In this document: piece by piece, positions 1-12,257 of the stretch | How the letters are laid out: each line of letters begins with the position of its first letter | Numbering within the stretch: the stretch's first letter is position 1 | Source of the DNA: Enchytraeus crypticus | Taxonomy: Eukaryota > Annelida > Clitellata > Enchytraeida > Enchytraeidae | Direction of reading: 5' to 3' | DNA length: 64,000 nucleotides | Assembly: GCA_905160935.1 (NCBI GenBank) | Contig: CAJHZI010000262.1 | Location: forward strand, 518,501 to 582,500 | Notes under the pieces: model-generated | The model's database searches: none | The model's input: only the letters and a program-made list of their open reading frames with translations | Told to the model about the DNA's origin: nothing | Translations under genes and position numbers: made by a program

Positions 1-1
1 T

Positions 2-195
2 GTGGCAATAAATAGTGACTTTAGTGAGGCAACAAGTAGTGACTTTAGTGAAGCAACAAGTAGTGACTTTAGTGAGGCAACAAGTAGTGACTTTAGTGAG
101 GCAACAAATAGTGACTTTAGTGAAGCAACAAGTAGTGACTTTAGTGAGGCAACAAGTAGTGACTTTAGTGAAGCAACAAGTAGTGACTTTAGTGT
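2..195. repeat. 24-bp minisatellite, about 8 units
   Basis: Eight head-to-tail copies of a 24-bp unit containing GTGACTTTAGTGARGCAACA, cut by the window start. Copies differ mainly by one A/G in GAGGCA/GAAGCA and one AAGTAG/AAATAG change. Because 24 is a multiple of 3, two + frames stay open: one reads an 8-residue SDFSEATS repeat, the other TLVRQQVV. The reading frame closes soon after the array at 214. It probably lies in an intron of the gene whose next exon is at 518, but a coding role cannot be excluded because the left edge is missing. Confidence 0.9.
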
Positions 196-517
196 TCATA
201 AATTCCAAAAGTGACTATCCCCACGATAAACCTGAGGTAGCTATCTATTGAGATGCCATAAAATTGGCTGTAAGTCTAAGATAACGTTTTGTTAGTGGAC
301 CGTGTCTGAGTGTGAGATATTTCTATAAAATTTAAATATCAACGATTTATCAGATTAATTTTTAATATTCAAATGATTGATGAATCTTGTAGGGAATAAT
401 AACTATAATATTAACAATAATAATAATGATGACAATAATAATAGTAATAATAATAATAAAGGTTTAACTATATTAGTAATACTAAACATAAACGAGCATA
501 TGTTCATATGACTGTAG
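196..517. other. AT-rich non-coding stretch (probable intron)
   Basis: Between the minisatellite and the exon at 518 I see only AT-rich sequence with an interrupted (AAT)n tract around 405-460. No coding region is visible. It ends in a plausible splice acceptor (ATGACTGTAG before 518). Confidence 0.5.
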
Positions 518-673
518 AAGCTGTCGAGAGATGAAGAATTGAAGCGGATAGAGGAGGAGTTAAGTCAACAGCGGGAGATAGTGAGCTTAGCGAAAGCTCT
601 GACGCAGGACAGGTTCACACGTAGCAGTGTGAGGAAGAAACGCTCTCAGTCATTCCACAGAGCATCCGAGAAG
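518..673 (+). CDS. Penultimate coding exon of unrecognised gene 1 (charged helix + basic Ser motif)
   Basis: A 156-nt exon (52 codons, phase 0 at both ends) between an acceptor ending GACTGTAG and a donor GTTTGTC. It encodes a highly charged, helix-prone segment starting KLSRDEELKRIEEELSQQRE, then a basic stretch with KKRSQSFHR, which resembles a basophilic-kinase or 14-3-3 type site. The acceptor could also be 3 nt further on (521). The exon joins in frame to the terminal exon at 1518. Upstream exons lie outside the window. I do not recognise the protein; the pattern suggests a coiled-coil scaffold or signalling protein, which is inference from composition only. Confidence 0.7.
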
Positions 674-765
674 GTTTGTCTTAATCCTACTTAACTAATG
701 ATTTAATTGATTGATTATGTTAGCTTGACTTAATGCATAGTACGACGTTAGTCATAGCTAGTAAT

Positions 766-900
766 AAAGCTGGTAAACCTAATGTTAACGTCAGTTTCCT
801 CGCTTGAAAGCGATGTCGGTGACGGGCGAACCCCCAGGATTTGAACCCCGCACATTCTGATCTGCGGTCGAATATCTTACCGACTTCTCCACTTTCTCCA
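766..900 (-). mobile_element. tRNA-derived SINE, family A, copy 1
   Basis: On the - strand this reads a tRNA-like head (GTCGGTAAGATA, then a B-box-like GGTTCAAATCC) followed by a body with CGTCACCGACATCGCTTTC and a tail GTTAACATTAGGTTTACC. The same module recurs at 12742, 13338, 30582, 42384, 48585 and 55197 and partly at the right window edge, in both orientations, which marks it as an interspersed SINE and not a tRNA gene. This copy sits in the last intron of gene 1. Confidence 0.85.
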
Positions 901-1517
901 AGCAATAACGATTTCAGTAAAGTATATATTTACATTATAAATATAAGAATTGATTCTATAACCTCAACTGCGAAAATGTGGCAATTTTAATAGACTTTTT
1001 AGATATACCAGTTAGTCACAGCAATTCTTTAACAACTTTTTCTGATGACTAATACTTCTTAATTTTAAACTCAAAAATGGTAGCTTTTCGTATCTAATAA
1101 TGACCCTTCCTTGACCAGGTAAAGGTCACTGTTATGTCTTGTTAATCAAATACTATTACCATAGTTTTACTGTACTATACATGTAATTAAGGTTTGATAT
1201 TTATGTAGTCTATGGAAAAAATAAATAATTAAAATAGTTATATACACACGTAATTAAGATTTAAAATTCTCCTTCAGGGATGATGTCAGATCTTTTAACT
1301 CTTTTCGTTACTGATTCAACTAGATTGATCTTTAAAACATATGTTAGAAGGACTATCCCTTATTGCATTACACTTTATTGTATTGCACCTTTATGCTATG
1401 TCAATATTCCCTTGTTGCTATATTTATATGTCTAAATTTTAACTATTTCAAATAGCCAATTTGTATTCTAAATTTAATCATATAATTGATATGACCTTGA
1501 TGTGCACGTTTTTACAG
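901..1517. other. Remainder of last intron of gene 1
   Basis: AT-rich sequence with no recognisable gene or repeat. It ends in a good acceptor (ACGTTTTTACAG) directly before the terminal exon at 1518. Confidence 0.5.
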
Positions 1518-2942
1518 CTGAAGACTCTGGAATCTCGACGCGTTCAGTGTTTGTTGAATAACTGCGTATCGGCTACTACAACAACAGCGAACACAGATGT
1601 AGTGAAACCTCCTCTCTTTCTCCACAGAATAAAGCACAGTACAGAATCTGACGCCATCAATTCCGCTGCCTCAAGTGCTTCAGCTGCCGCTAATACGAGT
1701 AATGTTGAATGCGAGGAAGATGGGGAGGTAGCGGAAAATCTTCCAGTCACTAAATACAGTCACGATTCTAAAAGTACAACGTGTAATAATGCTGACGTTA
1801 TTAGCAGTTCAAATGTAATGGTTCAAAAGTGTCGAGATGAATTTGAATGCACACCTTCAAGTAATGACGTATTACACCGTTCTTCAGCAGTGAAATTTAA
1901 TGAGGGGAAGAGCATGTTCATGTTTGTTGACAGCTGCAAATGCGATGAGAATTCATTGATAGATAAATGCAGCTGCTCGGATACTACAGATGCTCCTGAG
2001 GGTGACGCTTCACTGATGACGCGTTGTAATGGTCATGCAATAGTCAATTCTATAAGTGGCAAATCTTGTTGCGAGAATAAAAGTAATACGGATGTTTCGT
2101 CGGAATCAGTTGAAGTCTCCCGCGGGCTTGATCACTGTTCTTGTAACACTCAAGAATACAGCGGATACATTCCAAGCCCTGTGTACTCCACTCGCACCAG
2201 GTATCGGGATCAGACTTATCCTACTTTTGCCTATTCGCCACACGGAACTCCAAAATTCTCGCACAATATGTTGTTTCAGCATAGGTTTCAAGCTTTATCC
2301 CACCAGTATGGTTTGTCTGATTCTGGTTTCAGTCAGTTCAAACCGGTTAGATGCGGTATGCAGCATGGAACTTTAGTCACCCCGTCTCTTAACACTTCGG
2401 CTAGCTTCAGCTCTTTGGCTTCTTCTAACACCAGCGCTGGCTCCTACCCTCTCAGTGTTCAGGCGTCCCCTTCCAATTGTTCTCTGGACTCTACAGGCAG
2501 CAACACCCAGCACGTGGCTGCTAACAACCTCTACAACACGACGACACGCCGCACAATGTGCTACGACAGCGCCGATGAGCTCAAGACTCCCTCCCCCATT
2601 CCATCTCCTGCTCTCTCTCAAAACGATCTGTCACCACGCCGCAGATTTACATTCTCCTCACAAGAGGGCGCTCCACTCAGGTCCAATTACTCCGATAATG
2701 CCATCAACCTGATTCGTGGCAGACTGGAAGCTACTGGTTTGGATCGAGAAGCGAGTGTCCCCAGTTCAAGTCCTGGTCCCGTCGCTCCCCCAGTGGCCGT
2801 GCTGAGTCATAAGGGTAACCCTGCAGCCACGATACAGTGCTATGAGACACATGTCGAGATATCCAAGCCTTTTGAAATGACTGACGTTCTGAAATACAGC
2901 GAGAAAAGAAGAAAGCAGAATGTTAGCGGTTCTGAAAACTGA
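1518..2942 (+). CDS. Terminal coding exon of unrecognised gene 1 (Ser/Thr-rich, low-complexity C-terminus)
   Basis: The exon begins after TTTTTACAG and runs 474 codons to TGA at 2940-2942. The same frame is open from 1461, but the acceptor and the in-phase junction with the exon at 518 make 1518 the likely boundary. It codes an Ser/Thr/Asn-rich, probably disordered tail. Near residues 130-240 of the exon there are Cys-rich patches (CKCDENSLIDKCSCSD, GKSCCEN, DHCSCN). A Pro-Ser segment (TPSPIPSPALSQNDLSPRRR) and a more structured-looking end (NAINLIRGRLEATGLD, then CYETHVEISKPFEMTDVLKY) follow. Base composition is clearly richer in G+C than the flanks, as expected for coding sequence. I do not recognise the family and assign no function. 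Confidence 0.85.
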   Translation: MKTLESRRVQCLLNNCVSATTTTANTDVVKPPLFLHRIKHSTESDAINSAASSASAAANTSNVECEEDGEVAENLPVTKYSHDSKSTTCNNADVISSSNVMVQKCRDEFECTPSSNDVLHRSSAVKFNEGKSMFMFVDSCKCDENSLIDKCSCSDTTDAPEGDASLMTRCNGHAIVNSISGKSCCENKSNTDVSSESVEVSRGLDHCSCNTQEYSGYIPSPVYSTRTRYRDQTYPTFAYSPHGTPKFSHNMLFQHRFQALSHQYGLSDSGFSQFKPVRCGMQHGTLVTPSLNTSASFSSLASSNTSAGSYPLSVQASPSNCSLDSTGSNTQHVAANNLYNTTTRRTMCYDSADELKTPSPIPSPALSQNDLSPRRRFTFSSQEGAPLRSNYSDNAINLIRGRLEATGLDREASVPSSSPGPVAPPVAVLSHKGNPAATIQCYETHVEISKPFEMTDVLKYSEKRRKQNVSGSEN

Positions 2943-5439
2943 TTTCAGTTAGACTTGTACTCGTCTACTTTCCTTTCCAATATTCCAGGATAATTATGTG
3001 TTTATTTCTGTTTTGCGAATTAATTATTGATATTTGTTTAATGCTGCCATACAATACAGTACTCATTTGAGTTTTTGTGAGTTCTGTGACTCAAATTTGA
3101 AGTTATTTTCTGTTAAATTGTACTTAATAAGCTTTCAGTAGGAAATCCTCAAATCTAAATTATTTTATTTTATTACAATACCTCGCAGCCACGATACAAG
3201 TTTCAGAGTTCTCTGAAACTTGAGATAAGATATACTAAGGTGTTACGTCTTCAAGTGCTTGATTCAACTAACACAAAAGTAAATGAAGACCATAAAAATC
3301 ACAAAATATTCCTTATTTCTAGCTGTTCTTTACATTTTAAACATGGCAAAGGCCATTGTTCCTAAGTGAAGAGTTAAATTTGATGATTGGCAAAGTGCCA
3401 ATAATTTAGTTTATTAGGCGATTACCTTCATATGTGCACATATCCTTCAATTTAGCAGATTACCAGGTTGTGAAATTAAGTTGTGCACATTTTGTGCTCG
3501 ACCAAGTGATCACTTTTACAAAGTACAAGTTTTAATCATACATACATATGAAAGTGTACATATATAACATATTTCATATGTTTATATAAAAGTCTAAAAC
3601 TAGCTATTAAACTGGCAATAAGCCTATTACTGCAAAATATTATATTAATTTTGCTAAGTAATTTTATTAAGGCAAGTGTCAAAATATCTGATCTTTGTTT
3701 CATTAATAATTCTGCACCTAACAACTGTTTTAGAATTGAAATATTTACAAATTCGTACTTGAGGATTGAGTCCCCATTCCTCGATAAAATGTACTGTTTT
3801 GGATAATAACATGACTCAAACGAATTCCCGTATGTTGTGTGTGTAATTATACATATACCTCTATACGTTAAATGCCTCCATTTATCCAGAGTATACTGTG
3901 TGCCTTGTATTTTGTGTAGCTGTCTCTTTACAAACGTACTGTCTCAGGGCGCTGCTGACAACAGTTTTACGTTACCATCGTATTGTGTATAATTATATAT
4001 ATTCTAATGTGTGTGGTTTATGTTATTCCTTTCACGTGTGATACGAGTTGTAGGCAGTAGATTGGAGAGAGTGATAATTGTAGTCAGGTATTTAGATTTC
4101 TATCTTCTCTCTTTGTAGCTTTTTGACTATGTATCGTCACTTGTAGGTTGATAGAAATGTTGTTTAAGTGTCATGTTTATTTCGATTATGTTTGCTTTCG
4201 AGGAAAATTTTATAACAAAATTTCTGTAGTTGTCAAATATACTTCTATTTTACCAGTGTTACTTCAATAGCTACGTCTAGACATAGTCATACACTATAGT
4301 CTATACACTATAGTCGAGACATAGTCTTACTTTGTGTGATAGGAATTATTTTAATATTTACAATGGTTTTTGAGTATATTTGCCTTTGATAGTAACTCAT
4401 TTCTAGCGATAAACGTAAGCATAAGAGCCGTTAATATATTGGCATAGTCAACCTATCATCTTTACTCTAGCTTTATTTCTATTTAAAGCTCATTATGTTC
4501 TGACTGATATAGGTAATCTGTTTGACATTCCGTGTTCAAATATCTGAGTGGCTGTCGCGAAAAGTTCTATTCACAATTTTAAAAAGAGTTGATGCATTGT
4601 TAATCAAGACCAGAATTAAGTGTACAGTTAGTCAAGAGACCAGGATAAAGTGATTCGTATGTGTGGAACGATTTTTCGTTATAGAAATTGTATTGCATAG
4701 TTCATTACATATTGTTTAAATTGCTCTATTTGGACAGTTATTGTGCCATTGTATTGTAATATAATGGCACAAAATATATGAAATATCCTTAAATATTTTA
4801 TATTTCGAGATGTTGACTCTAGTTACTGACATAGTAGTAAATTTGTACCAACATTTGAAGTTTTGGTTCAATGGAGTCTTTGTATTGTTTACACTACAGA
4901 TAGTGCTACGCTTGTAGTTGCATGATTGCGCTCAAGATATAGATGAAGTAAATCGCAGACTTTAGTATTCATCATGTGGAATTTTACGCACCGACGGTTG
5001 ACCCATTGCCACTTTTAATCAGTTGACATTTATTTTCTTAGTAATAATATAATCTGCACAATATTTATCTGAAAGTTTATGATTTAATTTGGTTCGTCTG
5101 TATAACATGTAGCATGATAACTACAAATATGATTGTAATGTTTGCAACAAACACAAGATGTAGCGGCTTATAGGGAGTGAGTCTATCGTAATGTTAATTC
5201 TATTGTTAGTGAAACTTTTAGTGCTTAGCAGTATTTTTGGCCTGAAAATTTACTGGTCAGCTCTATCTATCCTTACGATAACTTTACAGATTTAAACTGA
5301 ATGTTAATCTCTAGTTCGTTTCACTTTCATCGTGTTTTGCTATGCTATGTAATTGTACTTGTTTCAAGGCCATATTGTACATAGTTATCAAGTATTATAT
5401 TTAAAAACCATAAAGACTTTAATAAGCTATGTGAATAAA
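2943..5439 (+). other. Probable 3'UTR of gene 1
   Basis: About 2.5 kb of AT-rich sequence without open frames follows the stop codon. The first well-placed canonical polyadenylation signal that I see is at 5434-5439. The extent of the UTR is inference; transcripts could end earlier at a variant signal. Confidence 0.4.
5434..5439 (+). terminator. AATAAA polyadenylation signal candidate for gene 1
   Basis: Canonical AATAAA within GTGAATAAACATTAG. It lies about 2.5 kb after the stop codon of gene 1 with no intervening gene on the + strand. Confidence 0.4.
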
Positions 5440-6363
5440 CATTAGTATTGTTACTATTATTTAATAACTACATTGTAAATGTATAGACACTACATTTAAT
5501 TTAATTGCAGTTTAATTTTTTTTCATAAATTTAGCAGGCAAATCGAATCTTGCATAATATTATATATCCAAGAAAATTTTTTTGAAAAAAATGTTTCATC
5601 ATGTTTGCTTAGTAGACGTATCAAAGTATTGGTCAGGAAAATTTGAGTTTTGAATTTTTGCTCAATTTTTTCCGAGATGATTTTCACCTTCCGAAACAAA
5701 AGATCAAATGATCACCGACACGATACTAATACCTTTTGACGAGATCGCCTTGTTTGTTGATTAATGCCTACTACCGAAATTGATTAGTAGCTTTAATGCA
5801 TGAGAGAAGAAATTCAAGAATAATTGTATGCATTGGACCTTCCGCAAGAAGTGCAATAAAGAGAGGGAGGCGAGAATGTAAAGACACAGTGAGAGAGGCA
5901 AAATTAAAATTAATTAACAATTTTATTGTTGAACTAAAATGTCTCAATTACTATTAGTTAAAATACAATTATGAGAACTCTCGGTTTTCTGATGAATATA
6001 TAGACCTACAAAACAGTTTTTTGAAAGGCCATATTGAAGAACTCTAAACTTTTCCTCAGTAAAGGTAAGTATGAAGGTTTAAAAAATGTACGAAATAACA
6101 TGCACCAATTCCTTTGAACCCACATCCAAAGCATAAATATATTCATTCGACCTGCCAGCTGAAAATGCAGTAAAGAGAGAGGTAATATTATAATTTATTT
6201 TATTTTAAAACGAATATATAGTTGTGCAAAAATTTAATGTTTATAGCAAATATTTGAAGTAATATTTTTAAACTTCATTTTCTAACTTTGGTTCTGTCTA
6301 GATAATTAAGCAAGTGCAGAATATTTAAGAAATCTCTTGAATCGATCCTTTTCCCCTCACTGC

Positions 6364-6402
<39 letters not shown>

Positions 6403-7877
6403 ACTCGCTGTAATCTCCCCTACCTCTTCTTCCTCTTTTTTCTTCGAACCCGTTTTCATTATCTCACGTCTCAGTACAGAGTTTTGCGATTCATGCTGAA
6501 TAACGAGAACAGAAACCACAAGAAAGACGCATCAGTGAAACCTAAGAGAGGCCGAATCGTACCCACGAAAATTCTCAACTTGCCTGTATATTGGTATCTA
6601 AAAGCTACATCACTAGAACGAGTCTTTCAGATTCTGCTGCTTCATTCACTGTATGCTCTCTAACGCAAAACTTGCATCAGCTGGATATACCGTGCGTGAT
6701 AATATAAAAACTGTATATGCCAGTGCTAGTTTGAGTAAGTCATAACGGCCGTACGATCTAGACCTATATACAAGGAAAAGTTAACTAGATCACTACACTT
6801 CTGTGTATAATGATGATTTCATATGTTTAGGATATTCTTTAAGTATTTTCGTAATAATTGCTTTATTGCTAGGTTTATTTTCGAAGCAGGTACAGTAGCA
6901 TTAAATGTTTTTTGTGAGGATTGTAAATTTGTTTCGTAATAGTGCCTTGTTAGTGATGCCGTGACGTGCGGTTTTCTTGGTTATTCTTTGTGCTAAGCGT
7001 AATTACTGTACTAGATACATGACGGTCATATGACGTAGATTAGTTCACTGGCATTTAATCACTTAGTTAACCATATGTTGTCCTATCAGCGCCTTAATCC
7101 GTATCAAGTAACCTATTGGTTTACAACATTACCACTAGGCTTTAACCTTAATGCACCTCGACAATTATCTAAAAAACGAGGACTTCTTTGTATGTTTTAA
7201 TTTCTTCTCTATCAACGTTAGAGGGTTCTTACGATGCTAATACAGTTTTCATTTACGAAAATAACCTGCGATTAACGATGTCTACGCGTTATTCTATCCT
7301 GACTACGCTAGTTTGATTTCATTGCTGAAAGTTCTGATAATTAATTTAAATGAAAATAGAAAAAGGGTGAATTTAATCGATTGTTTCTTTAGCTGATGAT
7401 TACAATTTCACAGGGTCCAATACCAAAGTATTCTTATATACCATACCATACCGTACCAATACCAAAGGTCCAATACCAAAGTATTCTGTTTTAATGAACG
7501 ACTATTACACGTATGGAGTGTAGTATAATTTTGATTTTTCTATTCAATTTTGATCATGGCTAATATGCCTAAATTCTTATTGGAATTTTTAGGTCTGAGC
7601 TTTGAGGTCGATTTTTAGGTTAAATTATATTTGATGGTTAAACAGTTTTCACTAGAGGACTTGTATTAATTGTAAATTTTATCTAATTCATTTGAACCTC
7701 TGCTCGTGCTAGATGTGCTAATCTATAATTCACTTATGAGTAAGGATTTAATGCTAAATCTAAAACTTTCTTGCATGTGTTCAAGACAATTCCGTTAAAT
7801 TGATCAATGGTTAAAGATGTTTGCTGATACTATTTGGGTTTTATATTTGGCTGATCTAAATTAATATATTGCTGATA
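5440..7877. other. Gene-free stretch with a (TC)n microsatellite
   Basis: No convincing gene. A (TC)n tract lies at about 6367-6402; open frames through it are low-complexity artefacts. A short local duplication of a CAATACCAAAG motif lies at 7416-7485. Confidence 0.5.
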
Positions 7878-8279
7878 CTATATGAGTTTAATATTTGTTA
7901 GATCTAAATATATTTCTTTTCTTGTTGTGCATATTTCCGTTGAATCTACCCATATATCTAGAATTCTTAGCCATGTTTTGATTATTATTTTCGCTTGGAT
8001 ATTTTCTTGACGAATAGTTAGTGTGATAGATGTGTTTATCATTGATGACAAACTTTTAACGTAGTGTATTATTTTTTCTTCAGAATTTATTTGCATGTTT
8101 TGTAAGTCTAAACTTAGCGTTTGCAGTAGTACTTTATGAAGTGTTCTGGACGCAGTAGTTATACATGGTCTTGAATTCGTTCGTGTATGCAATACGAAAG
8201 CTACGGACAAATTTTCAATTGCTAAATCAGAGAGAGAAAGAAAGAGAGCCATGTTTATTCTTAAAAAGAACTGTGGCAT
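7878..8279 (-). CDS. Weak candidate open frame, unrecognised
   Basis: A 133-codon open frame on the - strand, unusually long for such AT-rich DNA. Inside it a pyrimidine-rich tract ending GATTTAG would be a fair splice acceptor, giving an exon that codes IENLSVAFVLHTRTN and a helix-prone remainder ending in a TAG stop. No domain is recognised, no partner exon was found and composition resembles the surroundings. It may be chance. Confidence 0.15.
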   Translation of the reverse strand: MPQFFLRINMALFLSLSDLAIENLSVAFVLHTRTNSRPCITTASRTLHKVLLQTLSLDLQNMQINSEEKIIHYVKSLSSMINTSITLTIRQENIQAKIIIKTWLRILDIWVDSTEICTTRKEIYLDLTNIKLI

Positions 8280-11106
8280 ATATCAGAACATTATACGGAC
8301 AAACATCGGGCACAAAATATAAAAAGTGCAATGAACCTTAAATTAGTTAATTAGTTATCCTGAGTAAAGGCCGCCAGTGAGGACATGGTTCTATCTTGCT
8401 GACCGCCGACATGCCCCAACAGCTATCAGCGCTGCAAAGTGATTTTAAGTTTTGAAATCAGCCTATCTTTAGTCTAACGTAACTATTTGAAAATATGTGG
8501 CAATTTCAGGTGTTTGTGGTGTATGCTATTTTAGCGCTGTGATAGGCAAGAAATGGATTGTAAAATGTTATTATAGCTCAAATGCGATACTCGCATTAAT
8601 ACAATTTTAATTAATATAATATTAAATATAAACTCGTCAAAATATAATTTATACAGTCTACTTTAATTACGTATTGGGACACTTTCAAACCTGTCCACAC
8701 CCCCCCCCCATCCTACCACCCCACGACAGCAGTAGAGTCAATGAATGGTTGCTACCAATGGGATTAAAACGTCTGCCAGTCTGAGAAACGTCGTACAATA
8801 GTTGTTGCTATACCTCTGGGGTATAAACTTGACTGTCTGCAAAATATGTTGCGTTCATTCGCTTGATTTATTCTATCTATCCAGACTATTTTTGATCACC
8901 TGACCGGCTTTCATTTTGGGACCAAACTTCTCCACACATTTCTTTTGCAGATTGGTCAGAGTGTATTGATCTGTAGTGATGTGTGCTGTGGGAACGTCTT
9001 TGACATCATCCTTGGATGAGTTCGGTGAAAAAACGGACGTTAAACCTCTATGTCATTTTTACTATAATTCATCTTGCAGTCTTCTATCTCAAGATTTGGA
9101 AAATATTGATATGGTTTTTATAACAGTAAGTACTAAGAAGGCCTTACTGGCGAGAATTAAGAATCACTTGTTAACTCTCAGTTTATGTTGGGCACTCTAC
9201 TTGAAGAGTCTTAACTTTCTGGAATGATATTTTGGGCAATTTTATTTCTACGTGACTGTTTGTCGTGTGAAACATGAGTGGTGCCTTACTCAGCAGAACT
9301 TTGAGGGCATTTTTTGTTACTGTCGAAAAATGTAAGGTTGAATTTTGTGTTCCTCCTCCTTTTGCTCTGGCATTTCAGCCTGGAAGATTAAAAGCTAATA
9401 TGTTTATGTCTGGTTATATTTTTGTCTCTAATTGCACATTAAATTTTCAGTTTGGCTTCTCTCTGTTTGGCTACATATGTGGGCATACTATGCTCGTGAT
9501 ATTGTGTAGCATTTTAATCTATTTGACTGACATTTAGTACTATAAACTGAATTGGTGATATGTTCGAGTGGGTTACACATTCTCAGGCGGCGTGTTCATA
9601 AAACTGCAAGAATCGAATGTCTGGTGTGTTACTTTTGTCTTAGGCTGTCTTTGACTATTGCGTATGGCATGTGCTTAGTTATACGATTATTCTGCCACTG
9701 CTAATCCAACTCATCAAATTTTGCTGTGCACTGGATTAGTGATGTCATTATAAATTACCTGTAGAAGTGTTTATACAAGATTTACCACTGCTGATGTAGA
9801 AAGTCCTATTGTTCAGTTTCGCTCCAAGTGTGGATTGCGGAGTATAGTGCAAGATAATGTCAACAACACGTAGAATGGCTTTGTGTAGAGTCTGGAAGCA
9901 GATTCGATATTTAAAGGGATGAATTCTGTACCATCGTATAAGTCTAATCATGTTATTTTCTGAAATATTGTAAGCTGTCTATCTAGCTAGCTTACATCGC
10001 GGTTGCTATTGATTTCTACTCACATAATGAAACTCTCAACGACTCCATAGACTTATGACATAGGCTAATTGTGTCCAATTTCATCGACATCTCTCAAAGC
10101 TACATGCCATAGGCTCCTTGCCTGGCACTGTCGTTTTTATGAACACTAGGTATATTTTTGATCTTGCTATTCGACTACGGGTTTTGCTTTGTTTGGTTTG
10201 CCTTCCGGTTTGTGTATGGAATTGAATTCTGTCAGTGCTCGATGTTGTTGTAGATGACTGCAGCATCATTTACTGTTTGATTTTTGATTGGTCATTAGAG
10301 AGTAGCTTTATTGTTTCGAGATTCATTAATAACGGTATATTTTAAATCTTGTCATTATTATTATTTTTTGGATAAATTTCATATATTGTGGAAGTTTGAG
10401 AAATGTCGTAAATGCAATTTGTTAAACTGATATTTAATAATTACCGTACTAAATATTTTAACATTTGAATCGAATGTTCGATTGGCAGTGTTTAAAATTG
10501 TAATAATTGGTAATTGATAATTTTTGAAGTGTTTGTTATTCCTGCTATATATTTTAGAAGTTTGAATGTTTCCATGCTCTCATTTAAAGAAGTTTATGTC
10601 CCTTATTGTACTGTATTCCTTTCATTGTATTGCCGTATTTCTCTGTATCGTAATTACATGAAACGCTCCATTGCCTTGAAAATGAAACACAAGTGCCTCG
10701 TCTGCTAGCGTTCATTTTGTTTCTTACATTTTTATTTGGTAGCCTAATTATGAGAACAAATCGTTCTCACGTGTATAACAAACAAGCTGTCGCTATACGT
10801 GTTGATCCCATTGGATCCTGGACATTTAGCAAGCCAAATAAATAATTTTAATCTAGTTAAGTCAGCTATGTTGAAGGCAACCGGAAGCCACAGTGAATTA
10901 CTACCTACTATAACCGTATATTTTACATTAAACTTAGTATTTTAAAAATTATACTAAATTGTTATGAAAACAAAAATAGTTAGGAACCGAAAATATCAAT
11001 TTGAGTAATTATTATATTATATTGTAGTCAATAATAGAGAAGTAGACTAGCAGATAAAGAGATGGATTCTTCTCTTGAACGTGTCAATGAAACCTGTACA
11101 TAATTA
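8280..11106. other. Gene-free stretch
   Basis: I see no recognisable gene or transposon here. There is a C-rich run at about 8699-8725. Short open frames at 8976-9227 and 9274-9537 have no family resemblance and no good splice context that I could establish. Confidence 0.4.
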
Positions 11107-11367
11107 TTAACCACTAAGCTGCCTAACATCTAAAGACAGATTTGTATTCTGTATTATTGTAGTAGTTGAAGAAGAGCGACTCCTAGTCTTGAAATTTAAG
11201 CCTTGAAAAGCAGACTTAAGTTTTCTAACTGATGCTTTACATACTAGGCTGTCTAGATCAATTGACTGGCAATCTGTTGACATTATGTAGATGCATTTTC
11301 TCAGAGTAACCATTTTGTAAGAAATAATATGCACCACCGGCGTTTTAATTTTATCCATTTCCTCCTG
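11107..11367 (-). CDS. Candidate terminal exon, unrecognised
   Basis: On the - strand an acceptor-like AACTTACAG is followed by an open frame starting EEMDKIKTPVVHII and running to a stop at 11107. The second half is Ser/Thr-rich (KTRSRSSSTTTIIQ). It has an evenly mixed amino-acid composition, unlike nearby random frames, and an AATAAA on the same strand lies about 375 nt downstream (near 10730). No upstream exon or family was recognised, so it is only a candidate. Confidence 0.25.
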   Translation of the reverse strand, partial: QEEMDKIKTPVVHIISYKMVTLRKCIYIMSTDCQSIDLDSLVCKASVRKLKSAFQGLNFKTRSRSSSTTTIIQNTNLSLDVRQLSG

Positions 11368-11653
11368 TAAGTTATTTACCCAAATCGGTTCACTCAACCG
11401 TCAATTTCCGACTATGAACGAAACAGGACTCGTGTTAAACCGCTGTTGAACGAAATTTGCGAATGATTTAGAGTTTAGCCAGTAGAAGCGATCGATAGAT
11501 ATCGACAAAAATGTCGAAAAGGAACGCTAAGCTTTATATTAGAATAACAGTTGCAAACGTTTTCATTTTGAAAATCTGTCTTCCCCTAAAAAAAGGACAT
11601 TCTAGAGGCTAGGAAGCATTATTGTAGTGTTCAGTAGTCACATTAGAGCGTTG

Positions 11654-11762
11654 ATTAGTCGATTGATTGATTGATTGATTGAGTGAGTGAGTGAGTGAGT
11701 GAGTGAGTGAGTGTGTGATTGAGTGACTGAGCGAGTGATCGAGTGATTGATTGATTGATTGA
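11654..11762. repeat. (GATT)n/(GAGT)n tetranucleotide microsatellite
   Basis: Compound tetranucleotide array: GATT units, then about ten GAGT units, then degenerate GAGT/GACT/GATC units and GATT again. Confidence 0.9.
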
Positions 11763-12139
11763 GTTAAGCCAATTGAGCTTGAAGAAATACAAATACAATG
11801 TATAGTTTCAAGCCTCTGAAAGTACTTCAGATTCTTTTTTAGTTCAAAAGGTTCATTAGATAAATGTACATAAATACACGAATTCTTAGCATAACTCTGA
11901 GTGCTGTTAAGTTAAACATGGATACATTCCTAATAACTTAGCGATCATACTGCTTGTACTGTACAGGTAGGATTGTTTAGGTTAAAACTAAAACGCACTG
12001 TAATGGTGAAATGATTACTCGTTATACATGTATTATCTATCAATTCTAATGCCATTTGCTTAAATGGATAAGAATTTTAATTTCCTAGTTAATTATGCGT
12101 ATAGCTTTTCTATAATGTATTTTCTAAATTTTATATATG

Positions 12140-12257
12140 CTAATTTATGGGATTGACTGATGATATGGTTGGGACAGGGAGAACTGGAGAAAGTCTACTC
12201 GTGTCCCGACCCTGGTTAAAATTGGAATTTAAGGGAAGATGATGATAATAATGATGA
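12140..12257 (+). mobile_element. LINE/SINE-B shared 3' tail fragment
   Basis: The fragment reads GACTGATGATATGGT, then GTCCCGACCCTGGTTAAA, then AAGGGAAGATGATG, and ends in a (GAT)n-like tail. This is the 3' end shared by the SINE-B family and by the LINE at 51314-51760. Confidence 0.7.

Noticed and set aside
8976-9537. Two consecutive open frames of 83 and 87 codons
   Set aside because: No motif, no start context, no phase-compatible partner and composition like random AT-rich DNA.
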